A DNA stretch of 64,000 nt, taken from contig MU004184.1 in the NCBI GenBank assembly GCA_010093605.1, positions 2,203,615 to 2,267,614 on the forward strand, read 5' to 3'. The DNA comes from Lophium mytilinum (Eukaryota > Ascomycota > Dothideomycetes > Mytilinidiales > Mytilinidiaceae). The translations under genes and the position numbers were made by a program. Below, one piece after another: positions 11,587 to 23,027 of the stretch (its first letter is position 1; every line of letters begins with the position of its first letter). The notes beneath the pieces are model-generated. The model ran no database searches and was not told the DNA's origin. It was given only the letters and a program-made list of their open reading frames with translations.

Positions 11587-14500
11587 GTCGTGGAGATGTA
11601 TGTACAGGTGCGGTTGGCGGCGCGAAGGTGAGGCGGTTCTGAAGCACAGTTGTTTACTTAAGCGGGCGAATGCTGATGCGAGCAGACAGAATCATGTCAC
11701 GCAGCAAGCTCGAGGGTACTCGCGAAGGTCCATAGCAGGCGGGAGAAAGGAGGCATTGGTTTCCCCAGTCGTCTGCAGAAGCAAGCGGCTGACTAGGGGA
11801 GCTCGCCGAGTCGTGTGCTAGACCCCTCGTGGCACCCAACGTGGAGTGTTTGCGGGCACGGGCAAGGGGCAAAGGCGAGGCTGGCCATGTACATAGTATG
11901 CATCTGCGACCGTCTTCCAAGCTTTCCAGCTGCCTTTCGAAGATCTGTGGGGAAGCTTCACGAAGCTGTCGTTGCTGGGCGCCACGCTCATTTCAATTTC
12001 AATGCACCAAGTCAACACTCCCACCGCACACCCACGCAGGGCCGAACAGCATCTCCATGCCGTAGTATCGGAATGCCCGGCGAAGTGATGGCTATCTAGA
12101 ATTGCTAACAGCCCCACAGCCAGACTCCCAGGGAGGCTTCTGCAATCTACGCGGCGAGATAGGAAATTCCCAAGTGGGTCAAAATAGGTGGTATGTTTGG
12201 CACGCAGGTGCGCTTCAGCAGCATTGAGAGGAAGCTGAAGCCTTAATGTGCCTCTTGATTCGGTCTTGAACGCCAATATGACCGACCAGCCTATGATGGA
12301 TAGAATTGACGGTTGATTATGCGTTCGAAAGTGTAAGGAGCCAGAAGATCGGGCGGACAGAGTTTTATGATGGCTCGCTTCCGGGGAGGCTGACTAAGCG
12401 GCGCTAGCACCGTGGACAAAACCGCGAAATCTCTGCGCCGAATTGTTGCTCCTCCACTCAACCAACAACGTGTCAACAAGAGCGCACAGCTTCTCTATGA
12501 ACTTGCCTTCGGCACGATGTGTTTGACGAGGTCGCCCTCGGGGAGAAATGCCATTGTCGAGCACGCCGCGCTGGCGTACTCGGTGTTTCTTCTTTGTAGT
12601 TCCCCACGATTTGCCTGCTTCTTGAATCGTCAATGATTTTCGAAGCTTACTTCATCAATCAGTGGGAGAGTGAAACAGGTTTTTAGCAGAGCCGTGTCTT
12701 CTCCACCCTGCTGGTTGCCTCTTCCCAGCACCAGTAGGACTATTTTACAGACAGATATCCCCATCGCAGACCTCTCGTTGCTGAAAAGGCGTCCTGGTGC
12801 ATGATCTTCTAATGTTGACTGGCGAAGCTGTTTCATATTGCTGCAGAGCCTCCGTCGGACTCGTGTGGCAGGTTTTCGAGTAACTTGCAGAGAGAAAGGC
12901 TAGCTACCAGTCCTTATAAGTAGACCATCCATCGGAGGGAAGGACCTGGAGTTCTCTAGACTTGCTCACCTGAATGAAGCGCCGGCGAAGGATCGCCTCT
13001 TCCCTGCCATAACGAGACAAAGTAGTAGATTTGTCGTCCAGGTTGAACGAACCGGTGGCGCAGCATTTCGGCAAGCATGACGAGTCGTCAAAACGTCTCA
13101 CCATGCCTCTTGAAGGACACACCTCAGTTCCACGGCGCATGCCGCCTACATACGCCAGGTACAGTCAGCGCGGCTGAGGCGTTTCTCCAGGCATCAGCCA
13201 CATATCTCACTGATGGACTCCGACTTGTGGCTAGTTTCTTCAATATAGCATTGACCCTTGAAACTCAGCTCGCGGGGAACATGAGTCTACAGAGCTTCTT
13301 TAGGCAGAGAGCTAATTTGGTAAACGCTTTCTTGACTTCACTTTCCCTCAGCTCGGAGTCGACGGACTACAATCCTTACTCTGGAGCTCAGCAGGTAAGG
13401 GCAGTCTGCGAAGTCGTAGAGCTAAGTCCACCAAAAGCATCAACAATATTAGGGAATCGGCTTGCTGAATTGTTGCATAATGCTGTTTCAAACGAAGCAC
13501 ACTCAAGAGATTTTGTGGGCTATACTATTGCGTTCGCCGAGAAAGCAGCTCTGTCTGCTTGCAATTCGGCTTCCGGACTCAGACTTCCGTCGGATACTAC
13601 CCAATGATTTCGCGTTAGGCATCCAGCGATGTATTGCAGTTCCCAGGATAGGTCGAACGTTGCGGTTTCAGACAAGCTACTTACACACTGGCGACCATGC
13701 TACCCTTGGATCCATCACGTCAGATTCAGCCGCAGAGGACTTGGTATGTCTATCGCTGGACCATAGTGCCAGGACATGAATCTTGGCAGCGTTTACCGCT
13801 CCATTTAGACAGTTTAGAGACTTTCCAAAGTATGAAGAGCACGCAGTCATCGGCGTGACTCTGTTGCCTTGGAGCGCGCCCACGCTTGATTCTCTGACAG
13901 CGCCCTGTGACAAACAGATAGCTTCTTACTCATAGCTCGCAGCTCGTAGCCGACAGACTCTAGTCTTTGAACAGTCACCGGTGTAGGCGCAAGTGCTCTT
14001 GCGTCGCGTGCGTGCATGCATGGAATATTTACGTCGAGAGGACAGAAAGACGGTAAAGGCGGTAAACATAGCTTGTGGTATGTTGTAGGGCGAGGCGGAC
14101 TGGCGAGAAATACTCCGGCATTGCAACCTACATCTTGCTTTTGCGCAAAATAGTGATGGCGGTCTTCTCAGTTGTGGCGGAGTCGCAGCGGTCTGGCATT
14201 TGCGTTATTTGACGAGCTAGTCTAGATATAGTCGCGAAAGCTCCCTATCTAGTACATATTGTGGCGTATTCGCCCCTAAAGCTCCTTACTTGCGCCTTAT
14301 TAACGTTCGCGAAGCTCCTCATCCACCGCTTTATCTTGAGACCCTTCTATCTCGCCGTCGCAGTTCCCACAACTGCGGAAACCGCTCTAACTAACTCGGC
14401 ACTCACCGACACAGTCTGCCTTGTCTTCTCCAAGTCGTCCCTCGTCGCTCTCCTTCGGACCTGGCCCCCACCTAGTGAGACTCGGTGAAGGCGATTATCA

Positions 14501-15882
14501 CCGTGGCTCCAAGCCGTAAGTTTTTGCCAACAACGTCACCTCCCCTTGCGCATCCAGGTCAGGATGGCAGCATTCCGGTGTGAGCCAGCGCTTCGTTCTC
14601 TCGGCTCGTGCGGCCTGTCACCCTGTTGTCGCTCGTATTGTCCGCTGAAGCGCCGTCGTTGGTGCGGCTTTCCATGTCATGTCGAGGTGCGGGAGGAGAA
14701 CAGAACCGGAGGCTGAGCACTGCCACTCCTTATTCGAATCTTCTCAAGAGATGGGCTTTCGAGGATCTGATCGTCTGAGCTTCTCGGGCCAATGGTGTTG
14801 CGTCCTCAGCTTCCCAAGCTGGAGGGGTGCCGGGGCTGAACTCGTGAACTGATTGACAGGGCCATGTCGTCGCGGGCCTCCCGAAGAGCCCTGCCAGTCC
14901 AACGGTAACGAGACGATGCAGGTACTTGTACCGGTCGCCAAATCCATCTGCCTGGTGACGGAAGGCTCCTCCTGCGTCCGGTGGAGGCCAATAGGATGTA
15001 GCCCCTTGCTGACGGTCACCACCATGTGGCCGTTCGCCCTACAAGGCTGGGAGATACGCTTGCCCTTCTCCGTCGGCGCGGATCTGCTCACGGGGTACTA
15101 ACGTCAACTTCATGGGTCTTGCGTAGTGCATTGGCGTAACGGCACCGCCGAGCTGGCCTTTCTGCCGACAGTGAAGTCGCCCAAACCTTCCCACCATAAC
15201 CCCACAGTCTCCAGTATCTCGGTGCCTTCTGAGGATGCCTAATGTCGCTGTTGACTGCAGCCCCGTTATCCATTCTTGTGTTAGTTCCGTTCAGTTGCGA
15301 ATCAAACATGACCCAATCATGCACCTTGTAACCCTGAAGGCCCAAAGTCCTCTCCGGCTTGAGTCAAGGCTATGCATCTACATCATCGCCAGCTCCGGAG
15401 TCTTAGGCTGATCCGCGACTTGGGCTCGACAGTTCCGCTGTCTTGGCTTCGGTAAGAGACGGTATGTATTGGACACTTGCTTCTTTCCCCTCCCGCCGGT
15501 GACTTGTACCGTGTCTTCTCTTGTGTGCAGCCGTTTTATCAGCCCGTTGACTTGTTCACCTCGTTCGCACTCCAGGCATCTCGTTTTGTCCAGCTGAATG
15601 CCGACCACCTCGTTCTTCTCTCCCACAGCCGTCCGCAGCACCAGCCTCTTTCTTAACTTGGCCAGGAGCCCAGCGATCTGTAACCTAGAAATGAGGCAGC
15701 CGTGACTCGAAACCCACACTCACTACTCAAAAGTTCTGCTTCGACTATCTTCCTTGATGAGACTTCATCTCGCTCGAGCCTCGGATACTACGAACCGTTT
15801 AACGTACAAAGCGTCTGGCAGATATCAGTCTTCTCATCGGTGTACGCGTGGCTCAAGAACTTTCGCCGATCAGAGTCTTACG
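11587..15882. other. Gene-poor interval
   Basis: This is 4.3 kb of normal GC with many short open frames on both strands. The longest plus-strand frame (13077-13607) is listed separately as a weak candidate. No family is recognised elsewhere. There are no repeats, RNA genes or transposon signatures that I can see. The last few hundred bases must include the leader and promoter of the bZIP gene starting at 15883. A lineage-specific or rapidly evolving gene with many introns could be missed here. Confidence 0.4.
13077..13607 (+). CDS. Hypothetical ORF, weak candidate
   Basis: An open frame of 176 codons with an ATG start. I do not recognise it. The middle (about residues 45-165) has protein-like composition with regular amphipathic helix spacing and few rare residues, unlike neighbouring random frames. 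The first 30 residues look less convincing, so a true start could be an upstream exon or an internal Met. No signal peptide, transmembrane segment or zinc-binding motif is seen. It could also be the residue of a decayed gene. Confidence 0.25.
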   Translation: MTSRQNVSPCLLKDTPQFHGACRLHTPGTVSAAEAFLQASATYLTDGLRLVASFFNIALTLETQLAGNMSLQSFFRQRANLVNAFLTSLSLSSESTDYNPYSGAQQVRAVCEVVELSPPKASTILGNRLAELLHNAVSNEAHSRDFVGYTIAFAEKAALSACNSASGLRLPSDTTQ

Positions 15883-16529
15883 ATGTCGCAAAGCCAACGA
15901 AGTGGAGATGAGCAGTTACGGGCGCGAGGAGATTCGTCGAAGCCAAGAGGGGAACCATCACGATCATCTTCGAGGTCGAACGGAGACGAGTGGTCCGACG
16001 TCAAAGATCCCAACGAGAGGCGTAAAATTCAGAATAAACTAGCCCAGCGAAGATTCCGTGAGTAGCGCATAGCTTCTTTGTGATAGATGGTCGGCAGTCA
16101 AAGCACTGGCTAACGTACTGTAGGAGACAAGGTTAGAGAGCAAAAGGAAGATGCAGAACGGGAAGGGGAGAACCAAAGACGGGCAGGCAGTGCGTATGCC
16201 TCACCCGAACCGGGCGACCTCGATCCTGGTCGCGAGCTGTCTGGCCTTCCTTGGGGAGGGATATCGATGCGACACATTGTCGAGACGGGAAAGACGAAAG
16301 AGCAGAATTCACAGCAAAGCTCTCGTGAGAACTCGGTGTATGCCGCCGCTTCACGGACAGGAGGGAGCTCGCGGTAAGCCCCCACTCGTGTGAGTTGCTT
16401 CTCGTGTCATGTTTCAACGTTGACTGACGCCTCAGTAGACTTGGACTACGGCTCACCGATCAATTTGCCCGAGGATATCCTGCGTGGCGGTACTTTCCTT
16501 ACGGTCACCCCGGGTGGGGTATCAGATGA
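15883..16529 (+). CDS. bZIP transcription factor, C-terminal frame uncertain
   Basis: Exons 15883-16057, 16124-16373 and 16439-16529. The basic region is clear: DPNERRKIQNKLAQRRFR then DKVREQKED, with the N-x2-AQ-x2-FR signature of fungal AP-1-like bZIP proteins. It follows a charged Ser-rich N terminus. No regular leucine heptad follows, as in a subgroup of fungal bZIP proteins. A later block LPWGGISMRHIVETGK then YAAASRTGGSS looks conserved-type. The first intron (GTGAGT...TGTAG) is secure. After the second intron (GTAAGC; acceptor CAG or TAG, three bases apart) the simple splice reads LGLRLTDQF and stops at 16529. A different frame of the same exon stays open to 16611 and looks at least as protein-like. 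The ATG was chosen as the first in frame before the basic region. DNA target and role are unknown. Confidence 0.7.
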
Positions 16530-16611
16530 GGTGGCATCGCCACGGACGAGAAGGCTTCGCATGGTAGGATTGCTCCACGGTGCAGGAAACTGTGGGTGCA
16601 CACAATCTTAG

Positions 16612-17797
16612 GGCGCTGGAGTGCATTCACTCGACGAGTTTACGGTTCTCACGCAGCGATGACATTTATGGGAACCTCAGGAGCGTGCTGGCAGCTCATA
16701 ATACCTCTGTTCTATTCTTCGATTGTATTCGTATCTACGCCTCTTTCCCTTTGCCCCGTCGCGCTTGGGGGCACACACCGCAATTTCTAATTATGATATG
16801 GACCTCAGTCAGGCAGTTATCGCTCTCTTCAGGGCAAGTCGAAAGCCACAATTGCGGCGTCTCGGAATTGCCCGATACGTTGATGAGCGGTCATGTGCCT
16901 TGCCCGCGCTGCGTGATGACGTTCTGCCTAGAATACATTGGCTGTCGTGGATTGTCACTGACAGATAGCTTGAGGGAGGCGAAGGTGTGAGGCTTCTTCC
17001 CCTCATGTCAAAGCCCTCGCTGCGAAGAAGATTTTGGAAACTAGAGATAGTTGTATAAAGTCAGCCTCGCTGTGTTTGACGCTTTCTCCTCGCTACACAA
17101 GCCACTGGCCAGCGCTGTGCCCGCTGTTCGTGGAGAACAGTAGGTATATTTAGGTTGCGGAAAGGCGGAGCCCTGGCTGTGCTTGTGGCGTTCAAAGTCC
17201 CCCACCAGCCGGACGTCGATTGTCGAGGTCCTGTCCCTCTACACCCCATCCCATCCACCGCCTCGCCGTTGACTTGAACAGCATACGGGCGTCGCGAACT
17301 ACGGTTCTGGCCGTTGCGGCGTCTGATTGACATGCTAAGCTTGCGATCGACCAAGCGCCGAAACGCGGTGGGCATTGTACAGTACTACGCCGCGGCTGCC
17401 TTAACCTCCGCGATGCCAGGCAATGCCCACACCGAATGAGGATAATCCTCAGGCGCCAGCCTACTTTCGAGTACCGATTAACTAATTTTGGCGTGCTTCC
17501 ACTGCGGCAAAGCAATCGCCTGTCGACGTGTCGGCGAGAGTTTGCTTCTTCTTTGTTTCCCAACCATGGATCCCCAAGACGCCGCACGCAAACTCTTCGA
17601 GCTATGCCGCCCATGCCAATGAGTCGTAGAACATGTCCCCGATGAGAGCGCCACTCCCTCAGATCAAGCTCCGCTTGCGGCGCGCTGAGATCGCGCCGTT
17701 GCGCGCCTCGTAGAGGGCTGGCGGCGGTTGAACCGCTTCTCGGTGGCTCGTTTTCTTGCGGCGTAGATTATGGTTATATAGATGGGGAATTATCACG
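16612..17797. other. Intergenic, bZIP 3' side to SWIM gene promoter
   Basis: This is 1.2 kb with short overlapping frames on both strands and no recognised product. It should hold the bZIP 3' UTR and the promoter of the SWIM-domain gene. I see no repeats. Confidence 0.45.
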
Positions 17798-19259
17798 ATG
17801 TTGAAGCCCAAGCAGACTTCCTCCTCCATGACGGCCCCATCTGAAGATCTAGGAAGATTGACTCTGGGCGAAGGGATGGTAGTCACGACTCGAGCTCGTG
17901 CTGCCAGGGGACAGCGGTCACCCACTCAACAACACGCCACGGCGTCCAGCTCAGATGTGATTGTTTCTGCAATTTCAGGCATTCGTTACGATGTCAGCGC
18001 ACTGGAAGAAGAGGTCCGACAGCGTGTCGAGGCAGCTCTCGGAGACGACCACCACATCCGTATCAACTACTGCGTGGAAAGAGAAGGAGATGAGAACGAG
18101 CCAGATGGATACTATGCCTTCCGTATTAGCGACCAAATTAGCATTCGAGTTGGAACGGACCATCCCGGATATCAGGTTCCCAAATGCAGCTGCGGAGGCA
18201 ACATTGGAGGCATAGCCTGCAAGGTTAGTATCTCCTTGACACACTCGAATGGCAGTAGCAACGAGGCTAATCAATACACCACAGCACATCTTCTGGCTTG
18301 AAGACCAACTGGCAAACGAAGACCCGGAGACATTCCGTACGGGGCTCATCCCGCTCACGGCAGATGGCTCCAAGATCAAGAACCAATCGCCATCCAAGGT
18401 GATCGACGACATCGGACTGGACGAGATTGCGGAACGCAAGGACTGGGTCTTGCAAGATGACGCAGAGGACCCAGAGGAAGAGATGACGGAGATGCTCTCG
18501 GTCTTCGAGCCCTCCCGTGCACTTGCCAGCGAAATGAAAGAAGTTTCCGGTCAAAGCTCTCCCGGGTCGCATAAGTCGATCAGCCCGCACAGTCGCATAT
18601 ACAAGGAGTTTACCGACCTCATTACTCAGTATGCCACCGAGGATATTGGGATGTTCTACCGAATCCGCGAAATCATCACTCCAGGATTCCAGGCAGAGGT
18701 GTTTTTCGAAAAGATGAGCGATAGGGCCACCGAGTCTTTCCAGGAGATTGACGAGACCCTTGCCCGCGGACCAACTGCCATCGACTTTTGCGATATACCA
18801 ACCATCGCGGAGCGCCTCAAGAGATTGGTCAAGGGCATCGAAGATGGATATGCTGAGAGGGTGTCAGGATCGGAGTCGCCTAGCAAACAAGCGGCCATCA
18901 AGGCTGCAGCAGCCCTGATCGATATCTTGGAGGGCGTGGTCGACCACAATCAAGACATGACTTGGACACGTCTCGGAGACGATGACGAGCCGATCCAGGC
19001 ACGTAACCTTTTCGCATATCTCATCGGCGCCCCTCTCGACTCAAGTAGCCCCTTTGTGCTGGATGTGCTCAAGGACTTGCCCCAGGACGTGGTTGTGGAG
19101 TACCAGAAGTCTCGTCTGGACAGCATTCGCGCTAAGCTGCTTTCCAACCACGCACCGCCACCGTACATGACTCTTTTCCGCAAGATCATCTCGCAAGAAA
19201 GCAAGAAGCGATCGAACCCCGAGATGGGCGGCAGCAGTGCGAAGAAGCCGATGAAGTGA
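17798..19259 (+). CDS. SWIM zinc-finger protein, function unknown
   Basis: Two exons, 17798-18223 and 18285-19259, give 466 aa. The intron is GTTAGT...CACAG. The joined sequence creates a SWIM-type zinc site CxC-x8-CxH, reading KCSCGGNIGGIACKHIFW at about residues 129-145. The intron lies exactly between the Lys and the ligand His. SWIM domains bind DNA or protein and occur in transposases, MEKK1 and Zn-finger regulators. The rest is acidic and mostly helical, with no catalytic motif seen. It resembles Pezizomycotina hypothetical proteins that carry a lone SWIM finger. An alternative start at 17828 shortens the protein by 10 residues. The C terminus is basic (KKRSNPEMGGSSAKKPMK) and could be a nuclear localisation signal. 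Confidence 0.8.
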
Positions 19260-20892
19260 TGCTTTCACAAGCTTATCGGATTACATTCCTTTCAAGTTTC
19301 AAGTTGTCCTCGTGGGAGAGGTATCTGGTGGCACTCTTTTACTCGTCCTTGTTGGTGGTGTTCTGATGTAGTTTCAGCGCGTCGTTTCCTTGCTCTAATT
19401 CTTGGTACCCCTATTCACATTGTGTTCGTAGCCGGCTCTCTGGGATAGCGTCGTGGCTTTCATAGACTATATTGATAGAAACAAAGCAGTCATTCTTTCG
19501 CTATGGGACCCCTCATCTGCTTACCACCGTATCGATGCAGTAAAGTAAGAATTGTGCGTTGTTGTGGCTTACCAAGAACAGCACAGCAGATGTCTAACTC
19601 GTCATTGGTGGATGGCTTAGGCGACCTCGATGCTCCAGGGTTGCTCGTGCCCGGGAAAAGCCGTTGCTGAATACGACATCGAAGTGCCCCGGACTAGCCG
19701 GATATGTGCAGTACAGGGGGGGAGACTGTACTATCTCGGAGCTTTGCAGAGAGGCATCGAGGTCCCAGATGTCCCATGGATGCACGTGTTGGCCGGCGGT
19801 CTTTGGTAGGCTGGACCTAGCTTTGCCTCGGTCTCACTGGCTGCATTTGCGAGTGGCGTGTCTGATAGAAGCACATGGAAGAGGGTGTCACAGGTTCCCG
19901 CGTAGTGGGTGTTGCGCTGATGGTGGCCCCGTATACATTTGGGACGAGATATGCATAGTAAGCTTCCCGGGTTGGGCGTCATTCTGGCGCACAAACGGTC
20001 AGTTGGTCGCCCAGTGGAGCGCCAATACACTCTTTAATCATGCAGGGCTTCCAAAGCTGTGAACAGTGTAGGCCCATATGGCTCCCGCGGGTGTGGTGCG
20101 CTCCGAGCGGTGGCAGCAGCGTGAGAGACGGGTGAGCAGCGCGTGAGCTCGCAATAAAGAGCAGCAGCAACAGTTTCTAAAGGGATCGGCGGCGTGGGAG
20201 ATTCGGCCCTTGTTGCAGGTGTCGTCGCAGGACGAGGGTACGATGGCTGCGATCAACCACGGCTCGCGCTGTGAGAGGCCGGTGGGTCGCCCAAGAAAGG
20301 AGCATCCTGCGGGGAAGCTGGCAGGCCGTCCCAATTGGCTCGAGCTGCGTCTGGCGGCATCAATCGCGTCGGGCAGACGATGCACACGGAGAGCTCGACG
20401 TTGGCGACACACATCGCGGCCTTGGTCTTGGAGCTGGAGACGTCCTCTTTGTTCAGGCCTGCGATTGCGGGGTAGCGCCATGCAGCATCGGCTCGAGTTA
20501 CAGCGTATAAAACACGGCCTCGTCGCTGCTCACGCCCGCCTTACAGAACAGACCGCACTTCTCAACCCTCTCAATCCTCTGTCTCTCTTGCTACATTCCT
20601 CTTCTACTGGCCCTCAGTATCCCAAGGCTGCTTGTGCACGCCCCTGAAACCATCGATCGCCCGCGTGCCTGCCTATCTCACGCCATCCAGCAGCTATCCG
20701 TGACGTACCAGGGCGCCCTCACGTGCTGATCGCTGATCTGCTTCTCACTATCCCAACACCATATCTAGCTGACCGCTCTGCCTCCGTCTCTTTCCCCCCC
20801 TTCTACGCGTCCACACAGTCAATTCTCGTCCCACCACTCCCACCGCTCCAGCACAATCACCACCGCCAACACCCAACTCCAATCTCGCAGCC
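19260..20892. other. Intergenic with long pyrimidine-rich leader
   Basis: A 1.6-kb gap between two plus-strand genes. The distal half shows nothing. Near 20506-20512 there is a TATAAAA box. About 30 bp downstream begins a C/T-rich stretch (about 20535-20890) typical of the leader of a well-expressed fungal gene. A palindromic CACGTG lies at 20720-20725. The short frames within the GC-rich part are judged chance. Confidence 0.5.
20506..20512 (+). promoter_or_regulatory. Candidate TATA box
   Basis: TATAAAA stands upstream of a CT-rich leader and 381 bp before the ATG at 20893. If used, it implies a 5' UTR of about 350 nt. The position is inferred; no transcript data are available. Confidence 0.4.
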
Positions 20893-21744
20893 ATGTCCAC
20901 CGACCGCAACTCGCCACCGCTGCAGCCAGACCGCCAGCGCCGCCGCTCCTCCTTCGCCGGCCAGACATTCCAGGACCTCTTCGGCCGCACCAACAGCGTC
21001 AGCGGCCCGGGCAGCAATCCCCCCTATCCCGGCCCCATCACCACGGCCGCTGCCCAAGCCCAGCGCCGCCGCCTCTCCGTAACCACCCTCGGCCTCTCAG
21101 GCTCGCCCAACCAGACCTCCCCCTTCAATCTACACCCTCGCACCGAGAGTATCTCGAGTGCCAACTCGGGCTCCGTCGATGAGAGCCCCTTTGAAGATGA
21201 TCCCACCCCGTCCGCGTCGAGCAACCCGACCACACCCTTTGGTCGGCGTCTCAGTTTTGGAGCACGCGCGCTGCGTGATGTGAGGACGGGCAATGGGAAC
21301 ATTGGCAACTCCAATGGTAGACACTCCGTCGATAGAACCCTCTCTCCCCCGACTGCCAAAGGTCGAGGTTTGTCATCATCCACCTCGTCCCCACCGCCTG
21401 CCCTTGCTTCTCGCTCAGCCTCGCACAGCTCAACGACTCCTCGCGCTCGCGTTCATTCTGTGCATTTCAGACACGAACCCGTCCATGTCTTAGAGAAGTC
21501 TGAGCTAACTCATATGCTCTCGCACACAGGCGACGGCTTCAACCTGGCCGAGAACCTCCGCTCCCGAGCCGAGCGCTCCTCCATCTCGGGCGCCCACAAC
21601 ATTCCCCAGCCCTCCGCTGCCCAACATCACCGTGCCAAGAGCGTGACCATCATGGAGCCACCAGCTCGCGAGATGCCCAAGCAGCCAAAGGTGCCCGATG
21701 CCTTCCAGGAGCGCATCCTCAAAGGGGACTTCTATATGGATTAA
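20893..21744 (+). CDS. Ser-rich conserved fungal protein of unknown function
   Basis: Two exons, 20893-21367 and 21530-21744, give 229 aa. The intron has a GTTTGT donor, a GCTAAC branch site and a CACAG acceptor. It is 162 nt long with no stop codon in frame, so retention would give a 283-aa form. The protein is rich in Ser, Pro and Arg with several RRxS-type sites (RRRSSFAG, RRRLSV, RRLSFG) that suit basophilic kinases. Splicing produces GDGFNLAENLRSRAERSS, and the C terminus reads PDAFQERILKGDFYMD. Both are blocks I associate with a conserved ascomycete phosphoprotein family of unknown role. No membrane segment or enzyme motif is seen. Confidence 0.8.
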   Translation: MSTDRNSPPLQPDRQRRRSSFAGQTFQDLFGRTNSVSGPGSNPPYPGPITTAAAQAQRRRLSVTTLGLSGSPNQTSPFNLHPRTESISSANSGSVDESPFEDDPTPSASSNPTTPFGRRLSFGARALRDVRTGNGNIGNSNGRHSVDRTLSPPTAKGRGLSSSTSSPPPALASRSASHSSTTPRARVHSVHFRHEPVHVLEKSELTHMLSHTGDGFNLAENLRSRAERSSISGAHNIPQPSAAQHHRAKSVTIMEPPAREMPKQPKVPDAFQERILKGDFYMD

Positions 21745-23027
21745 CGAGGTATGGCATACCACGGACCGCCTTGCACTGCTATGCTGTATCAAAAATCTGC
21801 TTTCCCACTGGTGTTCTTCGGCGCACTATCCCCGTCCATTGGCTTTTTGTTCATCGGCGTAGTGCTGATACCTTTGGAAGTTCTCTCTAGCGTACCGGAA
21901 TCGGGCAGGAGGCTGGCTTATGCACTCTGCAAAATGTGGCCATCAGAATAAGATACGTTCGTCGAAGTCGCTCCTTGTGGCATTACCAACAGGGTTTCGT
22001 GCTCTCGGCGACCGACTATTAGTGTGTTACCAGTGCACGCTTACTATCTTCTGCATTTCTGATATTTGGACTTGAGCATAGGGAAATCACCAGGCTGCTA
22101 TCTTCTACACCTACCGGCGCTTCATATACATCTCAGGTGCTCATTGCACCTGAACAGCGCAATCAGGCGTGAGCGCTGCTTTCCCGCATTATGAGGTCTT
22201 TTTGAGACCATTTACGATTTCTTTCCTTCACGGCTGGTCCAATCGTACATTTCCACCCCGCGGCGACGGGAGGAAGGCGTTCTGCGGTTTTATCATGACT
22301 TCCTTGTCTTCTTCGACCCTGTCGTTCTGACTGTTACTTCCTGCTTTGTCTTCGCCAAACTGTACTCCTGGGATAGGGGCTTCGTGGCATGAACGGCGGC
22401 GTCTAGTGCGGTGTATTTGCTGATTACGAACTGCTTTTCTTACGATTTGCGGAAAAGCAGACAGGCTTCAGTGCGAGGATGGTTGCAGGGAAGCAGCAAT
22501 GAGATGACCCAATGTTTAGGTGGACATTGTGGTACGCCAAGGCATAGGAGACCAGAATCGATAAAGAATCACCAGTCTGCACATGCCTTCTTCCTGACCA
22601 ACTCATGTTATAACTGTTTTAACTAGATCATCGATGTTTTGACAACCTGATTGATCACCGGAATACAGCAGTGCTTGTTCCATTGTGATATTGACCACTT
22701 TCTACTGTACAGCTGCAAAGCATTCCTACATATTGCTTGCCCCCTTTTCGGCAATACTAGGAGCTAACGTCAGGCCAGTATCCCAGACCGCCAAGCGATG
22801 CGAATACAAGAACAAACACGAATTCCAGCAATCATACATTATCCGCCCGAAAAGATGTGAGACGAACGCCACAAATGCCCTAACAGCGAAAATGAATGAT
22901 GAAGAGATCCCCGGGCAATCCATAGCTAGGCAAAAAGCACAAAATACACCGCCTATACCCTTGACAACAGCTCGCTGTGAAATCCCAAATCTCGGCGCCC
23001 CGCCGTTTTAGCTGCTTCTACACACAC
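21745..23027. other. Intergenic between converging genes
   Basis: This is 1.28 kb between the stop codons of the Ser-rich gene (plus) and CSI2 (minus). It should hold both 3' UTRs. The frames present are short and unconvincing. I see no repeat or RNA gene. Confidence 0.5.
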
